Below, piece by piece: positions 55,798 to 64,000 of a DNA stretch of 64,000 bases. The translations under genes were made by a program, and so were the position numbers. The notes beneath the pieces were generated by a model. The model was not told the origin of the DNA. It ran no database searches and worked only from the letters and a program-made list of their open reading frames with translations. The stretch is from NCBI GenBank assembly GCA_902635965.1, contig CACPQA010000003.1:99777-163776 (forward strand), read 5' to 3'. The stretch's first letter is position 1, and each line of letters opens with the position of its first letter. Source of the stretch: an uncultured Bacteroidota bacterium. GTDB lineage: Bacteria > Bacteroidota > Bacteroidia > Flavobacteriales > Flavobacteriaceae.

Positions 55798-57224
55798 ATC
55801 ATCGAAATTCTCAATGTGTTCACCATACCCTTTTTTTTGACAGGCATTGCTGCAAGATTAATCAACATATCTCCTTTCTCAACAAAATTATTTTTCAGTG
55901 CCATATTGTTTACTTGCTCAACTGTTTTGTCCGTACTTTCAAATTTATCATAATAAAATGCCTTGACCCCCCAAAGAAGATTTAATTGGGTTAATATCAA
56001 TTTATTAGAGGTAAATACTAAGATGTTTGCATTTGGCCTCCATGCTGATATTTGGAATGCAGTATATCCACTATTTGTCAGAGTGCATATGGCAGTGGCA
56101 TCTATTTCATTTGCCATGTTTGCAGCGTGGTAACATATGGACTTTGTGATATATCTTTTGCTTCTTACGGAAGGAGGTGATTGAGGAACCTTTATTAATG
56201 GAGAATCCTCAACTGTTTTTAATATTGAAGACATTGCGTCAACTACTTTTACGGGATACTTACCGACGGAGGTTTCACCAGATAGCATAACTGCGTCAGC
56301 TCCATCCATTACGGAATTTGCAACATCATTTACCTCAGCTCTTGTAGGAGTTAAACTTTTAATCATACCTTCCATCATTTGAGTTGCAATAATTACTGGA
56401 ATCCGAGATTTTTTTGCCTTATTTACAATTTGTTTTTGGATTAATGGAACCTTAGCAGCTGAAACTTCAACTCCCAAATCTCCTCTAGCAACCATGACTC
56501 CATCTGAATTTGAAATAATTTCATCTATATTATCCAGAGCTTCGGGTTTTTCTATCTTTGATATAACAGGGATCTTATGAGTAGATTCTTTTTCAATTAT
56601 TTTTTTCAATTTATTCAAGTCATTACCATTTCTAACAAATGAAAGTGCAATCCAATCTACTTTTTGATTTATTGAAAAAATGGCATCTTCAAGATCTTTT
56701 TCTGTTAATGCTGGCAATGAAATTTTGGTATTTGGTAGGTTAATTCCTTTTTTTGAATATAAAGTTCCCCCTTGGATCACTCTAGCTTTTACGTTATAAA
56801 CATTATCAGTTTCTAATATCTCAAAAATTAATTTTCCGTCGTCAATAAGAAGCTTTTCCCCAATTTTGACATCTTTTGCGAATCTTTTGTATTTAACAAA
56901 AACTCTTTTATTGTTTCCAACAAATTTTTTTTCAGAGCAAAATTCTAATACTTCGTCTTTTGCAATATTTACAGCCTCTTCAACATTTCCTATTCTTAAT
57001 TTGGGTCCTTGTAAATCTGCTAAAATCGAAGTATAAATATTATTTTTTTTGTTTAGTAATCTAATTGTAGAAATTGTTTTTTCGATTTCCGAATGGTTAG
57101 CATGAGAAAAGTTTATTCTAAACACGTCAACTCCATTTACCATCATTTCTTCAATTGTAGTTGGAGAAGAACAAGATGGACCCAAAGTTGCTATAATTTT
57201 TGTTTTTCTTGTTTTTTTCATCAA
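55794..57224 (-). CDS. pyk: Pyruvate kinase
   Basis: A 476-residue pyruvate kinase: TKIIATLGPSCSSPTTIEEM near the N-terminus, VDVFRINFSHANHSEIE, ILADLQGPKLRIG, the active-site segment SKIEKPEALDNIDEI with catalytic Lys, VMVARGDLGVEV, and ATQMMEGMI followed by TPTRAEVNDVANSV. It converts PEP and ADP to pyruvate and ATP. It overlaps the IPExxxVDY gene by 4 bases, at the end of the acpP-fabF operon. Confidence 0.97.
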   Translation of the reverse strand: MMKKTRKTKIIATLGPSCSSPTTIEEMMVNGVDVFRINFSHANHSEIEKTISTIRLLNKKNNIYTSILADLQGPKLRIGNVEEAVNIAKDEVLEFCSEKKFVGNNKRVFVKYKRFAKDVKIGEKLLIDDGKLIFEILETDNVYNVKARVIQGGTLYSKKGINLPNTKISLPALTEKDLEDAIFSINQKVDWIALSFVRNGNDLNKLKKIIEKESTHKIPVISKIEKPEALDNIDEIISNSDGVMVARGDLGVEVSAAKVPLIQKQIVNKAKKSRIPVIIATQMMEGMIKSLTPTRAEVNDVANSVMDGADAVMLSGETSVGKYPVKVVDAMSSILKTVEDSPLIKVPQSPPSVRSKRYITKSICYHAANMANEIDATAICTLTNSGYTAFQISAWRPNANILVFTSNKLILTQLNLLWGVKAFYYDKFESTDKTVEQVNNMALKNNFVEKGDMLINLAAMPVKKKGMVNTLRISMI

Positions 57225-57679
57225 TCGAAAATTAAATTTTCAAGGTTATATAGTATTCTTTTATCAATCTTATAAACTAGTTGGATTCCAGCTATATTCC
57301 TAATCTTAGTAACCCATTCGGATGTAATTTTAGACTTCGGAGTTTTAAAAAAAAAATCAACTAAGTCTAAGGTAGGGATTAAACTTTTCTTATTTGTTTC
57401 ATTTATATCGAAAAGCAAGTTTTTTTCATTATGGCTTTCCTCATTTTTGTAATGATTCGAAATTAATTCCCAACTATCATTTGATATTTTTGAAATGTAT
57501 TTAAATCTGGTGTAAATATCGTCTAAAGATTTCTTTTTTGTGTTTTGAAGAAGGCATCCAAGATTTTGATTCAATCTATAAGCAAGTAAATATGCTTCTA
57601 AATTCGAATGAATTGCAATTACAGAAAAATCATCAATATCTTGAGGTTCTATATTTAAAAATACTTTTTGGGCTTTCAT
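57221..57679 (-). CDS. IPExxxVDY family protein
   Basis: A 152-residue small protein of the IPExxxVDY family, found almost only in Bacteroidota between fabF/rnc and pyk. The name-giving motif reads IPTLDLVDFFF here (about residues 100-110), so the Glu is Thr and the Tyr is Phe. No function is known. I start at the ATG 17 bases after fabF (MKAQKVFLNIEPQD); a longer form from 57703 overlaps fabF by 8 bases. The usual neighbour rnc is missing in front of it. Confidence 0.82.
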   Translation of the reverse strand: MKAQKVFLNIEPQDIDDFSVIAIHSNLEAYLLAYRLNQNLGCLLQNTKKKSLDDIYTRFKYISKISNDSWELISNHYKNEESHNEKNLLFDINETNKKSLIPTLDLVDFFFKTPKSKITSEWVTKIRNIAGIQLVYKIDKRILYNLENLIFD

Positions 57680-57695
57680 TTGTATCAAATATATT

Positions 57696-58943
57696 TTACT
57701 CAAATTTTTTAAAAACTAAACACGCATTGTGACCCCCAAAACCAAAAGTATTAGAAAGAGCAACTCTTACATTTCTCTCTTGAAACATATTGAAAGTAAA
57801 GTTTAATTTATTATCAATTTGTCCATCATTAGTAAAGTGATTTATTGTTGGAGGTATTTTACTGTTTTTTATAGCCAAAACACAAGAAATTGCTTCAACT
57901 GCTCCAGCTGCACCTAAAAGGTGTCCAGTCATTGATTTTGTAGAATTAATATTTATTGAATAAGCGTGATTCTTAAATAAATCTTGGACCGCTTTAGTCT
58001 CCGCAATATCTCCAAGAGGAGTTGATGTCCCATGCATATTTATATGATCAACTTCATCAATGTTTAATTTTGCATCCCTCAAACAATTTTCCATCACCAT
58101 TTTCGCCCCATTTCCGTCAGGATGTGGTGCTGTCATATGATAAGCATCAGCGGACAACCCTCCACCCACTAACTCGCAATATATTTTCGCATTTCTCTTC
58201 ATTGCATGGTTTAAATCTTCAAAAATTAAGCAACCTCCTCCCTCACCTAAGACAAAGCCGTCCCTCTCCTTATCGAAAGGTCGAGATGCTTTTTCAGGCT
58301 CATCATTTCTTGTAGATAGGGCATGCATTGCATTAAACCCTCCAATTCCTGCACATGTGACTGCAGCCTCAGAACCTCCCGCAACTATTACATCTGCATA
58401 CCCCAATCGAATATAATTTAGGGCATCAATAATTGCATTTGAAGAAGATGCACAAGCTGATACGGTTGTAAAATTTGGTCCCTTAAAGCCGTATTTGATG
58501 GATATAAGACCCGGAGCAATGTCAGCAATTAATTTAGGAATAAAAAATGGATTAAATCTTGGTTTTTTGTTTGAGAAAAAATTCTCCAACTCGTTTTGAA
58601 ATGTTTCAATGCCTCCAATCCCTGCACCCCAGATTACACCAACTTTATTAAAATCAACTTTAGAATTTAATAGATTAGAGTCGTTAATTGCCTCATCAGA
58701 ACAAACTGTAGCATATTGTGAAAATTTATCCTGTCTTCGTATTTCTTTTTTTTCAATAAAGTCAACAGGATTAAAATTTTTTAATTCACATGCAAACTTG
58801 GTTTTAAAATCTGATGTGTCAAAATAAGTAATTGGAGCAGAGCCGCTTTTACCATCTATAAGACCTTGCCAATATTCTGGTACAGAATTACCTATAGGTG
58901 TTAATGCTCCCAATCCGGTAACAACTACTCGTCTTGGATTCAT
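57696..58943 (-). CDS. fabF: 3-oxoacyl-ACP synthase II (beta-ketoacyl-ACP synthase)
   Basis: A 415-residue condensing enzyme. Start MNPRRVVVTGLGALTPIGNS. The catalytic triad is visible: Cys in TVSACASSSNAI (about 164), His in HMHGTSTPLGD (about 305) and His in KSMTGHLLGAAGAVEA (about 341). It elongates fatty acyl chains on acyl carrier protein. It follows acpP by 7 bases. Confidence 0.97.
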   Translation of the reverse strand: MNPRRVVVTGLGALTPIGNSVPEYWQGLIDGKSGSAPITYFDTSDFKTKFACELKNFNPVDFIEKKEIRRQDKFSQYATVCSDEAINDSNLLNSKVDFNKVGVIWGAGIGGIETFQNELENFFSNKKPRFNPFFIPKLIADIAPGLISIKYGFKGPNFTTVSACASSSNAIIDALNYIRLGYADVIVAGGSEAAVTCAGIGGFNAMHALSTRNDEPEKASRPFDKERDGFVLGEGGGCLIFEDLNHAMKRNAKIYCELVGGGLSADAYHMTAPHPDGNGAKMVMENCLRDAKLNIDEVDHINMHGTSTPLGDIAETKAVQDLFKNHAYSININSTKSMTGHLLGAAGAVEAISCVLAIKNSKIPPTINHFTNDGQIDNKLNFTFNMFQERNVRVALSNTFGFGGHNACLVFKKFE

Positions 58944-58950
58944 TTAAAAA

Positions 58951-59184
58951 TTAACTAGCTTGTTCTATATACTGAATAGCTTGGCCAACGGTTGAAATAT
59001 TTTCAGCTTGGTCATCTGGAATTTGAATATCAAATTCTTTTTCAAATTCCATTATAAGTTCAACAGTGTCAAGGGAATCGGCACCAAGATCATTTGTAAA
59101 GCTAGCATCAGCAACAACTTCACCTTCGTCAACACCTAGTTTATCTACTATAATTGCTTTTACTCTTGAATTTATGTCAGACAT
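58951..59184 (-). CDS. acpP: Acyl carrier protein
   Basis: A 77-residue ACP with the phosphopantetheine attachment serine S37 in [11 protein letters not shown]. Acidic, four-helix protein carrying acyl chains in fatty acid synthesis. A -7 match on the minus strand (TATTTTTG, 59219-59212) lies upstream without a clear -33. The divergent gap to purN (59185-59350) otherwise holds only AT-rich sequence. Confidence 0.97.
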   Translation of the reverse strand: MSDINSRVKAIIVDKLGVDEGEVVADASFTNDLGADSLDTVELIMEFEKEFDIQIPDDQAENISTVGQAIQYIEQAS

Positions 59185-59350
59185 AGTATTTTGGTTTTAA
59201 ATTTTGTTTGTCAAAAATAACAAATCTTTGGACGATTTCTATTGATAATATGATTAAAATGTAATTTAAATTTCAAAAATCTATATCAAAAACTTATTAA
59301 ACCATTTATATTAGTATGATTTTATTTAAAACATAATATCTAAATATACA

Positions 59351-59917
59351 ATGAGAAAAGTATTGATATTAGCATCAGGTAATGGCTCAAATGCTGCAAA
59401 TATTTCTAAATTTTTAAAAAAAACTGATTCAAAAAATGAGATAAAAGTATTATGTAATGTAAAAAAAGCAGGTGTTTTTAATAAAATGAAAAATTTAAAA
59501 ATACCTTGTATACTCCTCGAAAATAATTTTAATATTCTTCTGATTAAAGAATGTCAAAATTTCCAACCTGATTTAATAATATTGGCAGGATTTTTAAAAA
59601 AAATACCTGCTGAACTAATTGTTGTTTTCAAAAAAAAAATTATAAACATACATCCATCGCTTTTGCCTAAGTATGGTGGTAAAGGGATGTACGGTGATAA
59701 TGTTCATAATCAAGTTCTAATGAACAAGGAAAAAGAAACAGGAATAACCATTCATTATGTTAATGAAAAGTATGATAAAGGAGAAATTATTTTTCAAAAA
59801 AAAATTAATTTAAATAAAAATGAAACTTTAAGTACAATCAATGCAAAAGTCAAAAGTTTGGAAATGAAGTACTTTCCAATAGCAATACATCAGCTACTGT
59901 ATGGGAGCGAGTATTAA
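59351..59917 (+). CDS. purN: Phosphoribosylglycinamide formyltransferase
   Basis: A 188-residue GART: N-terminal LILASGNGSNAANISKFL (GSN motif binds GAR), LAGFLKKIPAELI, the catalytic INIHPSLLPKYGGKGMYG (Asn and His), and TGITIHYVNEKYDKGEIIFQ with the catalytic Asp. It performs the third step of purine synthesis with 10-formyl-THF. It overlaps rnhA by 17 bases. Confidence 0.95.
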   Translation: MRKVLILASGNGSNAANISKFLKKTDSKNEIKVLCNVKKAGVFNKMKNLKIPCILLENNFNILLIKECQNFQPDLIILAGFLKKIPAELIVVFKKKIINIHPSLLPKYGGKGMYGDNVHNQVLMNKEKETGITIHYVNEKYDKGEIIFQKKINLNKNETLSTINAKVKSLEMKYFPIAIHQLLYGSEY

Positions 59918-60380
59918 TATATACACAGACGGCTCTTCACTGGGGAATCCTGGTCCAGGAGGATACGGAATAATTCTAGAGTGGAAAAAGAAAAATTACA
60001 TTAAAGAATACTCAAAAGGATTTAAATATACTACTAACAACAGAATGGAACTACTTGCGGTAGTAGTAGCACTTGAGAAATTAAAAATAAATAGAGCTAA
60101 CGTTGTAGTTTTCACTGATTCAAAATATATTGTTGATTCAGTTGAACTTAAAAGAGTGTTTAAATGGGAAAACAATAATTTTAAAAAAATTAAAAATCCT
60201 GATTTATGGATTAGATTTTTAAAAATGAAATCAAAGCATAATATAAAATTTATTTGGATTAAAGGACATAGTAATCATCCTCAAAATGAAAGATGTGACA
60301 AACTTGCGGTTATGGCAGCAAAGAACAACCCCGTAGAACGTGATCTTCAATATGAGGAATTTGTTAAAAATAAAAATTGA
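59901..60380 (+). CDS. rnhA: Ribonuclease HI
   Basis: A 159-residue RNase H with the four metal-binding acids D10 (IYTDGSSLGNPGPGG), E50 (NNRMELLAV), D73 (VFTDSKYIVD) and D133 (NERCDKLAV). It degrades RNA in RNA-DNA hybrids. It starts inside the end of purN. No N-terminal hybrid-binding domain is present. Confidence 0.94.
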   Translation: MGASINIYTDGSSLGNPGPGGYGIILEWKKKNYIKEYSKGFKYTTNNRMELLAVVVALEKLKINRANVVVFTDSKYIVDSVELKRVFKWENNNFKKIKNPDLWIRFLKMKSKHNIKFIWIKGHSNHPQNERCDKLAVMAAKNNPVERDLQYEEFVKNKN

Positions 60381-60410
60381 ATAATAAATAGTTTAGAATA
60401 ATATACACTT

Positions 60411-61340
60411 ATGAACAAAAAAATTTTAGTAATTGGGACTTTGGCTTTTGATTCAATTCAAACCCCTTCAATTAATTCTGGTTTAATTTTGGGTGGAGCT
60501 GCTACATATATTTCCTTTGCGATTTCTAAAATTTCAAATAATTTTGGGATTGTCTCAGTCGTTGGAGACGACTTCCCCTTAGAATACTTAGATAGAATAA
60601 AATCAACAGGTGCTGACATTTCAGGAGTGGACATTGTTAAAAATGAACAAAGTTTTTTTTGGAGTGGAAAGTACCATGCCGATATAAATAGAAGAACAAC
60701 ATTAGATACTAAACTTGGAGTTTTGGAAAAATTTAATCCTATTATCCCAAAAAGGTTTGTAGATAGCAAAATTGTTGTTTTAGGCAATTTACATCCTTAT
60801 GTGCAATATAAAAGTATCAACCAACTATCGGGTAAAAATCAGTTTTTGATATTGGATACTATGAATTTTTGGATGGATAATAATTTAGAAGATTTAAATA
60901 AAGTTATTTCTAAAGTAAATTTAATATCTATTAATGATGAGGAAGCTTACCTTTTGACAAAAGAAAAATCTTTAGAAAATTGTGCTCGTAAAATTATTAA
61001 AAAAGGACCTCAATATGTGATTATTAAAAAAGGAGAATTGGGTGCAGAATTATTTAGTATGGACGAAAAATTTTCTTCACCTTCATTTAATGTTAAAGCA
61101 ATTGACCCAACTGGTGCCGGTGACACTTTTGCCGGAGGGTTGGCTGCATACTTGTCAGAAACTAAGAAGGTGAGTTTTGACAGTTTAAAAAAGGGACTTG
61201 TTTTGGGAACAATTTTAGCCTCTTTTACTGTCGAAGGCCTAGGTACTAGTTCATTAGAAAGAGTTTTAAAAAAAAATATTTTAGAGAGATTAGAAATATT
61301 TATAAACAAAAATAAAATTGACCTAAATTTGTCGATATGA
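60411..61340 (+). CDS. PfkB-family sugar/nucleoside kinase
   Basis: A 309-residue PfkB kinase: N-terminal VIGTLAFDSIQTP and LGGAATYISFAIS, and the C-terminal signature AIDPTGAGDTFAGGLAAYL with the catalytic Asp. Substrate is not certain (ribokinase, adenosine kinase or related). Its position between purN/rnhA and purF hints at purine or ribose metabolism. It overlaps purF by 4 bases. Confidence 0.9.
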   Translation: MNKKILVIGTLAFDSIQTPSINSGLILGGAATYISFAISKISNNFGIVSVVGDDFPLEYLDRIKSTGADISGVDIVKNEQSFFWSGKYHADINRRTTLDTKLGVLEKFNPIIPKRFVDSKIVVLGNLHPYVQYKSINQLSGKNQFLILDTMNFWMDNNLEDLNKVISKVNLISINDEEAYLLTKEKSLENCARKIIKKGPQYVIIKKGELGAELFSMDEKFSSPSFNVKAIDPTGAGDTFAGGLAAYLSETKKVSFDSLKKGLVLGTILASFTVEGLGTSSLERVLKKNILERLEIFINKNKIDLNLSI

Positions 61341-63229
61341 GTGATTTAATAAAGCACGAATGTGGAATTGCACTTTTAAAACTTAAAAAACCGCTTGAAT
61401 ATTTTCAGGATAAATATGGTTCTCCACTTTTTGGGATAAATAAAATGTATTTGATGATGGAAAAACAGCACAACCGTGGACAGGATGGTGCTGGATTTGC
61501 AAGCATTAAATTTGATATGGATCCCGGAGAAAGATTTATGAGTAGAATTAGATCAAGTGAACAGCAACCTATTTATGACATTTTTCAAAAAATCAACCGT
61601 ACTATATCAAATGAAATTATTGTAAATCCAAGTTTTTCTAAAAATTTAAAATTGTTAAAAAAGAGAGTACCCTTTCTGGGAGAGTTAATGTTAGGACATG
61701 TAAGATACGGCACTTTTGGGAGAAACAGTATTGAGAGTGTGCATCCGTTTCTTAGACAAAACAACTGGATGCATAGAAATTTAATCGTAGCTGGTAATTT
61801 TAATATGACTAATGTAGGAAAATTGTTTTCAAATCTAGTTCAACTTGGGCAGCACCCTAAAGAAAATTCTGATACAATAACTGTGATGGAAAACATTGGT
61901 CATTTTTTGGATGATGCAGTTGCTAAAATTTACAAAAATTTGAAAAAAGAAGGATTTAGTAAATTTGAATCATCACCTTTAATTGCAGAAAGACTAGATA
62001 TTTCTAAAATTCTTAAAAAAGCATCTAAAGACTGGGATGGGGGATTTACTATTGCTGGGATGATTGGCCATGGTGATGCTTTTGTACTCCGCGATCCATG
62101 TGGGATTAGACCAGCTTTTTATTTTGACAATGATGAATTTACTGTTGTTGCTTCCGAAAGACCAGTAATCCAAACCGTTTTTGATGTTAAATTAAATTCA
62201 ATAAAAGAAATACCTCCAGGGAATGCTCTTATTCTAAAAAAATCTGATAATATATCGATAGCTAAAATTTTTAGAGAAACTGAAAAAAAGCAATGTTCTT
62301 TTGAAAGAATTTATTTTTCTAGAGGCAGTGATGCTGATATTTACAAAGAGAGAAAAAAACTTGGATACCTTCTTTTTGGTCAAATTATGGAATCTATAAA
62401 GGATGACTTAAAAAACACAGTATTTTCATATATTCCTAATACAGCTGAAACCTCTTTTTACGGACTTATAAGTTCGGTTCAAGATTATGTAAGAAATAGG
62501 GTTGGAGACAAATTAAAGGAATCAAATTTGGATTTAGTTGAGATTCAAAAGATTTTAGAGTTGAGACCGCGAATTGAAAAAATCGCAATAAAAGATGTAA
62601 AATTAAGAACTTTCATAACTGAGGATAATTCAAGGAATGAATTGGTTAATCATGTGTATGATGTTACTTATGGAATAGTAAAGTCCTCTGACAATTTAGT
62701 GATCTTAGATGACAGTATAGTAAGAGGCACTACACTAAGAGAAAGTATTTTAACAATGCTAAATAGGTTAAAACCTAAAAAAATTATAATTGTATCTAGC
62801 GCTCCTCAAATTAGATATCCTGACTGTTATGGTATAGACATGGCTAAACTGGATCACTTTATTGCTTTTCAAGCTGCAATTAAACTTCATCAAGAAAATG
62901 GCACATCCAGTATAGTAAAAGATGTTTATGATTTATGTGTCAACTCTTTTAAAAATAAAAAAGCAGAAGTTGAAAATCATGTAAAAAACATATATAAAAA
63001 TTTCACAGATGATGAAATATCAAATAAAATGGCCGAAATGTTAACCAGCAAATTAAATAATATCCCTTTAAAAATAATTTTCCAAAAAATCGAAGGATTG
63101 CATAAGGCGTGTCCCAACCATAAAGGTGATTGGTATTTTACAGGTAATTACCCAACACCTGGAGGGAACAGAGTTGTGAACAAGTCTTTTATAAACTTTT
63201 ATGAAGGTAAATCTTCTAGAGCGTACTAG
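61337..63229 (+). CDS. purF: Amidophosphoribosyltransferase (long Bacteroidota form)
   Basis: A 630-residue PurF, longer than the roughly 500-residue E. coli form. The glutaminase nucleophile is Cys9 (HECGIALLKL), after an 8-residue leader that is probably removed. NRGQDGAGFASI and GHVRYGTFG lie in the glutamine domain; the PRPP-binding loop is LVILDDSIVRGTTL (about 455-468). It commits PRPP to purine synthesis. Extra length comes from insertions in both halves, as in other Bacteroidota. Confidence 0.95.
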   Translation: MSDLIKHECGIALLKLKKPLEYFQDKYGSPLFGINKMYLMMEKQHNRGQDGAGFASIKFDMDPGERFMSRIRSSEQQPIYDIFQKINRTISNEIIVNPSFSKNLKLLKKRVPFLGELMLGHVRYGTFGRNSIESVHPFLRQNNWMHRNLIVAGNFNMTNVGKLFSNLVQLGQHPKENSDTITVMENIGHFLDDAVAKIYKNLKKEGFSKFESSPLIAERLDISKILKKASKDWDGGFTIAGMIGHGDAFVLRDPCGIRPAFYFDNDEFTVVASERPVIQTVFDVKLNSIKEIPPGNALILKKSDNISIAKIFRETEKKQCSFERIYFSRGSDADIYKERKKLGYLLFGQIMESIKDDLKNTVFSYIPNTAETSFYGLISSVQDYVRNRVGDKLKESNLDLVEIQKILELRPRIEKIAIKDVKLRTFITEDNSRNELVNHVYDVTYGIVKSSDNLVILDDSIVRGTTLRESILTMLNRLKPKKIIIVSSAPQIRYPDCYGIDMAKLDHFIAFQAAIKLHQENGTSSIVKDVYDLCVNSFKNKKAEVENHVKNIYKNFTDDEISNKMAEMLTSKLNNIPLKIIFQKIEGLHKACPNHKGDWYFTGNYPTPGGNRVVNKSFINFYEGKSSRAY

Positions 63230-63336
63230 TTCAAATTTTTAAAAAAATAAAATCTAAATAGTTCCTAATTATCAAATATTAATAGTGAGTTAATTTTAGA
63301 AGGCCATAATAGTTCAAGTTCAAGTTGAAATTTGGA

Positions 63337-63362
63337 AAAAAGGAGGATTTTTCCTCCTTTTT
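63337..63362. terminator. Bidirectional rho-independent terminator between purF and the superoxide dismutase gene
   Basis: AAAAAGGAGGA (63337-63347) pairs perfectly with TCCTCCTTTTT (63352-63362) around a 4-base loop. An 11-bp stem with an A tract on one side and a T tract on the other can stop transcription in both directions. It lies in the 143-base gap between convergent genes. Confidence 0.85.
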
Positions 63363-63372
63363 ACTTTTAAAC

Positions 63373-63984
63373 TTAACTATTTGTTTTCTTATAAATTTTG
63401 TTGACCGAATCCCAGTCGATGATGTTAAAAAATGCTGATATGTATTCTGGTCTTCTATTTTGGTATTTTAAATAGTAGGCATGTTCCCAAACATCGATGC
63501 CTAAAATTGGAGTCCCTCCACAACCAATATTTGGCATCAAGGGGTTGTCTTGATTTGCTGAAGAGCATACCTCCAAAACACCGTCATCTTTAACGCATAG
63601 CCATGCCCAACCTGAACCAAATCTTGAAGTTGCAGCTTTAGAAAATAATTCTTTAAATGAATCAAAAGAACCAAAACACTTGTTGATTTCATCTGAAAGG
63701 TCTCCAATAGGTGAACCTCCTTTATTAGGGCCAATTATTGACCAAAAAAGTGAGTGATTATAAAAACCACCACCATTGTTTCTTAGAGTGGCATTATTCA
63801 TATCCATTGACTTTAGTAAATCAATTATATCCATTTCCTCAAAATTTGTCCCTTCAATTGCATTATTTAAATTGTTTGTATAACCTGCATGATGTTTTGA
63901 GTGATGAATTTCCATTGTTTTAGAGTCAATAAAAGGTTCTAGATCACTATATCCATAATTTAAGTCTGGTAATTTAAAAGCCAT
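63373..63984 (-). CDS. Superoxide dismutase, Fe/Mn type
   Basis: A 203-residue cytoplasmic SOD: MEIHHSKHHAGYTNNLN (metal ligand H27 and second-shell residues), NHSLFW with the second His, and DVWEHAYYLKYQNRRPEY near the C-terminus with the Asp and His ligands. It dismutates superoxide to oxygen and peroxide. Whether it uses iron or manganese is not certain from sequence. It converges on purF, separated by a terminator. Confidence 0.95.
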   Translation of the reverse strand: MAFKLPDLNYGYSDLEPFIDSKTMEIHHSKHHAGYTNNLNNAIEGTNFEEMDIIDLLKSMDMNNATLRNNGGGFYNHSLFWSIIGPNKGGSPIGDLSDEINKCFGSFDSFKELFSKAATSRFGSGWAWLCVKDDGVLEVCSSANQDNPLMPNIGCGGTPILGIDVWEHAYYLKYQNRRPEYISAFFNIIDWDSVNKIYKKTNS

Positions 63985-64000
63985 ATTTTTTTTATTTATA

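Noticed and set aside
59185..59350. Search for tRNA, small RNA or riboswitch in the acpP-purN gap and the other gaps over 80 bases
   Set aside because: All these gaps are AT-rich and lack cloverleaf arms, GC-rich stems or known riboswitch cores (no TPP element near thiL, no purine element near purN/purF).
1..64000. CRISPR arrays, insertion sequences, prophage or integrase genes
   Set aside because: No direct-repeat arrays, transposase or integrase motifs were found; all sizeable frames are assigned to chromosomal gene families.

Overview
This 64 kb window looks like a stretch of chromosome from a flavobacterium (Bacteroidota, class Flavobacteriia), probably a marine one with a small, AT-rich, compact genome. 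Several things point there. The base composition is strongly AT-rich. The window carries family markers typical of this group: an IPExxxVDY-family protein, a DUF2480 protein next to the SUF genes, a MoxR-DUF58-BatABCDE operon, and a long (630-residue) PurF. Two promoters match the Bacteroidota -33/-7 pattern (TTG, about 19-20 bases, TAnnTTTG), and start codons lack strong Shine-Dalgarno sequences. I cannot name the species. There is no phage, IS element, CRISPR array, tRNA or rRNA. Genes are packed so tightly that no gene-free stretch exceeds about 170 bases, and nine of ten convergent gene pairs end within 3 bases of each other or overlap.

Layout. 1-4132: 5' part of polA (cut by the window edge), tadA, a cold-shock protein, a small unknown membrane protein and aspS. 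4163-10732: a complete RND tripartite efflux operon (TetR repressor, TolC-like outer-membrane factor, adaptor, RND pump); its promoter overlaps a perfect 9+9 bp palindrome that is probably the TetR operator. 10838-17578: a GGPP-type prenyl synthase convergent with lycopene cyclase (carotenoid or retinal supply), a ZIP metal transporter, thiL, and two surface lipoproteins with beta-propeller-like repeats. 17668-25298: the SUF iron-sulfur assembly operon (sufA-like, B, C, D, S, E, a SufT-like protein, DUF2480) behind a good promoter, followed by a glycosyltransferase. 25293-34940: a sugar locus. A leftward operon (TIM-barrel protein, MFS permease, Gfo/Idh/MocA oxidoreductase, second TIM-barrel isomerase, DUF1080 lipoprotein) continues without a gap into yicC, gmk and nadD; a GMC dehydrogenase plus its small Tat-signal subunit diverges from it.

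34942-42515: azurin-like copper protein, DMT permease, ArsC/Spx-like protein, cystathionine gamma-synthase-type enzyme, lpxH, hflX, an alpha/beta-hydrolase lipoprotein, an SDR and an aldo/keto reductase. 42643-51502: the eight-gene Bat (aerotolerance) operon. 51494-57703: cvpA, pheS, a lipoprotein isoaspartyl peptidase/asparaginase, a CYTH protein, dinB, pyruvate kinase and the IPExxxVDY protein. 57696-63984: fabF and acpP leftward; purN, rnhA, a PfkB kinase and purF rightward; a Fe/Mn superoxide dismutase at the end, separated from purF by a bidirectional terminator.

The most coherent system of interest is the sugar locus: the gene content fits a periplasmic 3-keto-glycoside route (oxidation at C3 by GMC plus small subunit, cleavage by DUF1080, import by the MFS permease, cytoplasmic processing by the TIM-barrel and Gfo/Idh enzymes), with the neighbouring azurin as a possible electron acceptor. 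That reading is inference from families and order; substrate and electron path are not visible in the sequence.
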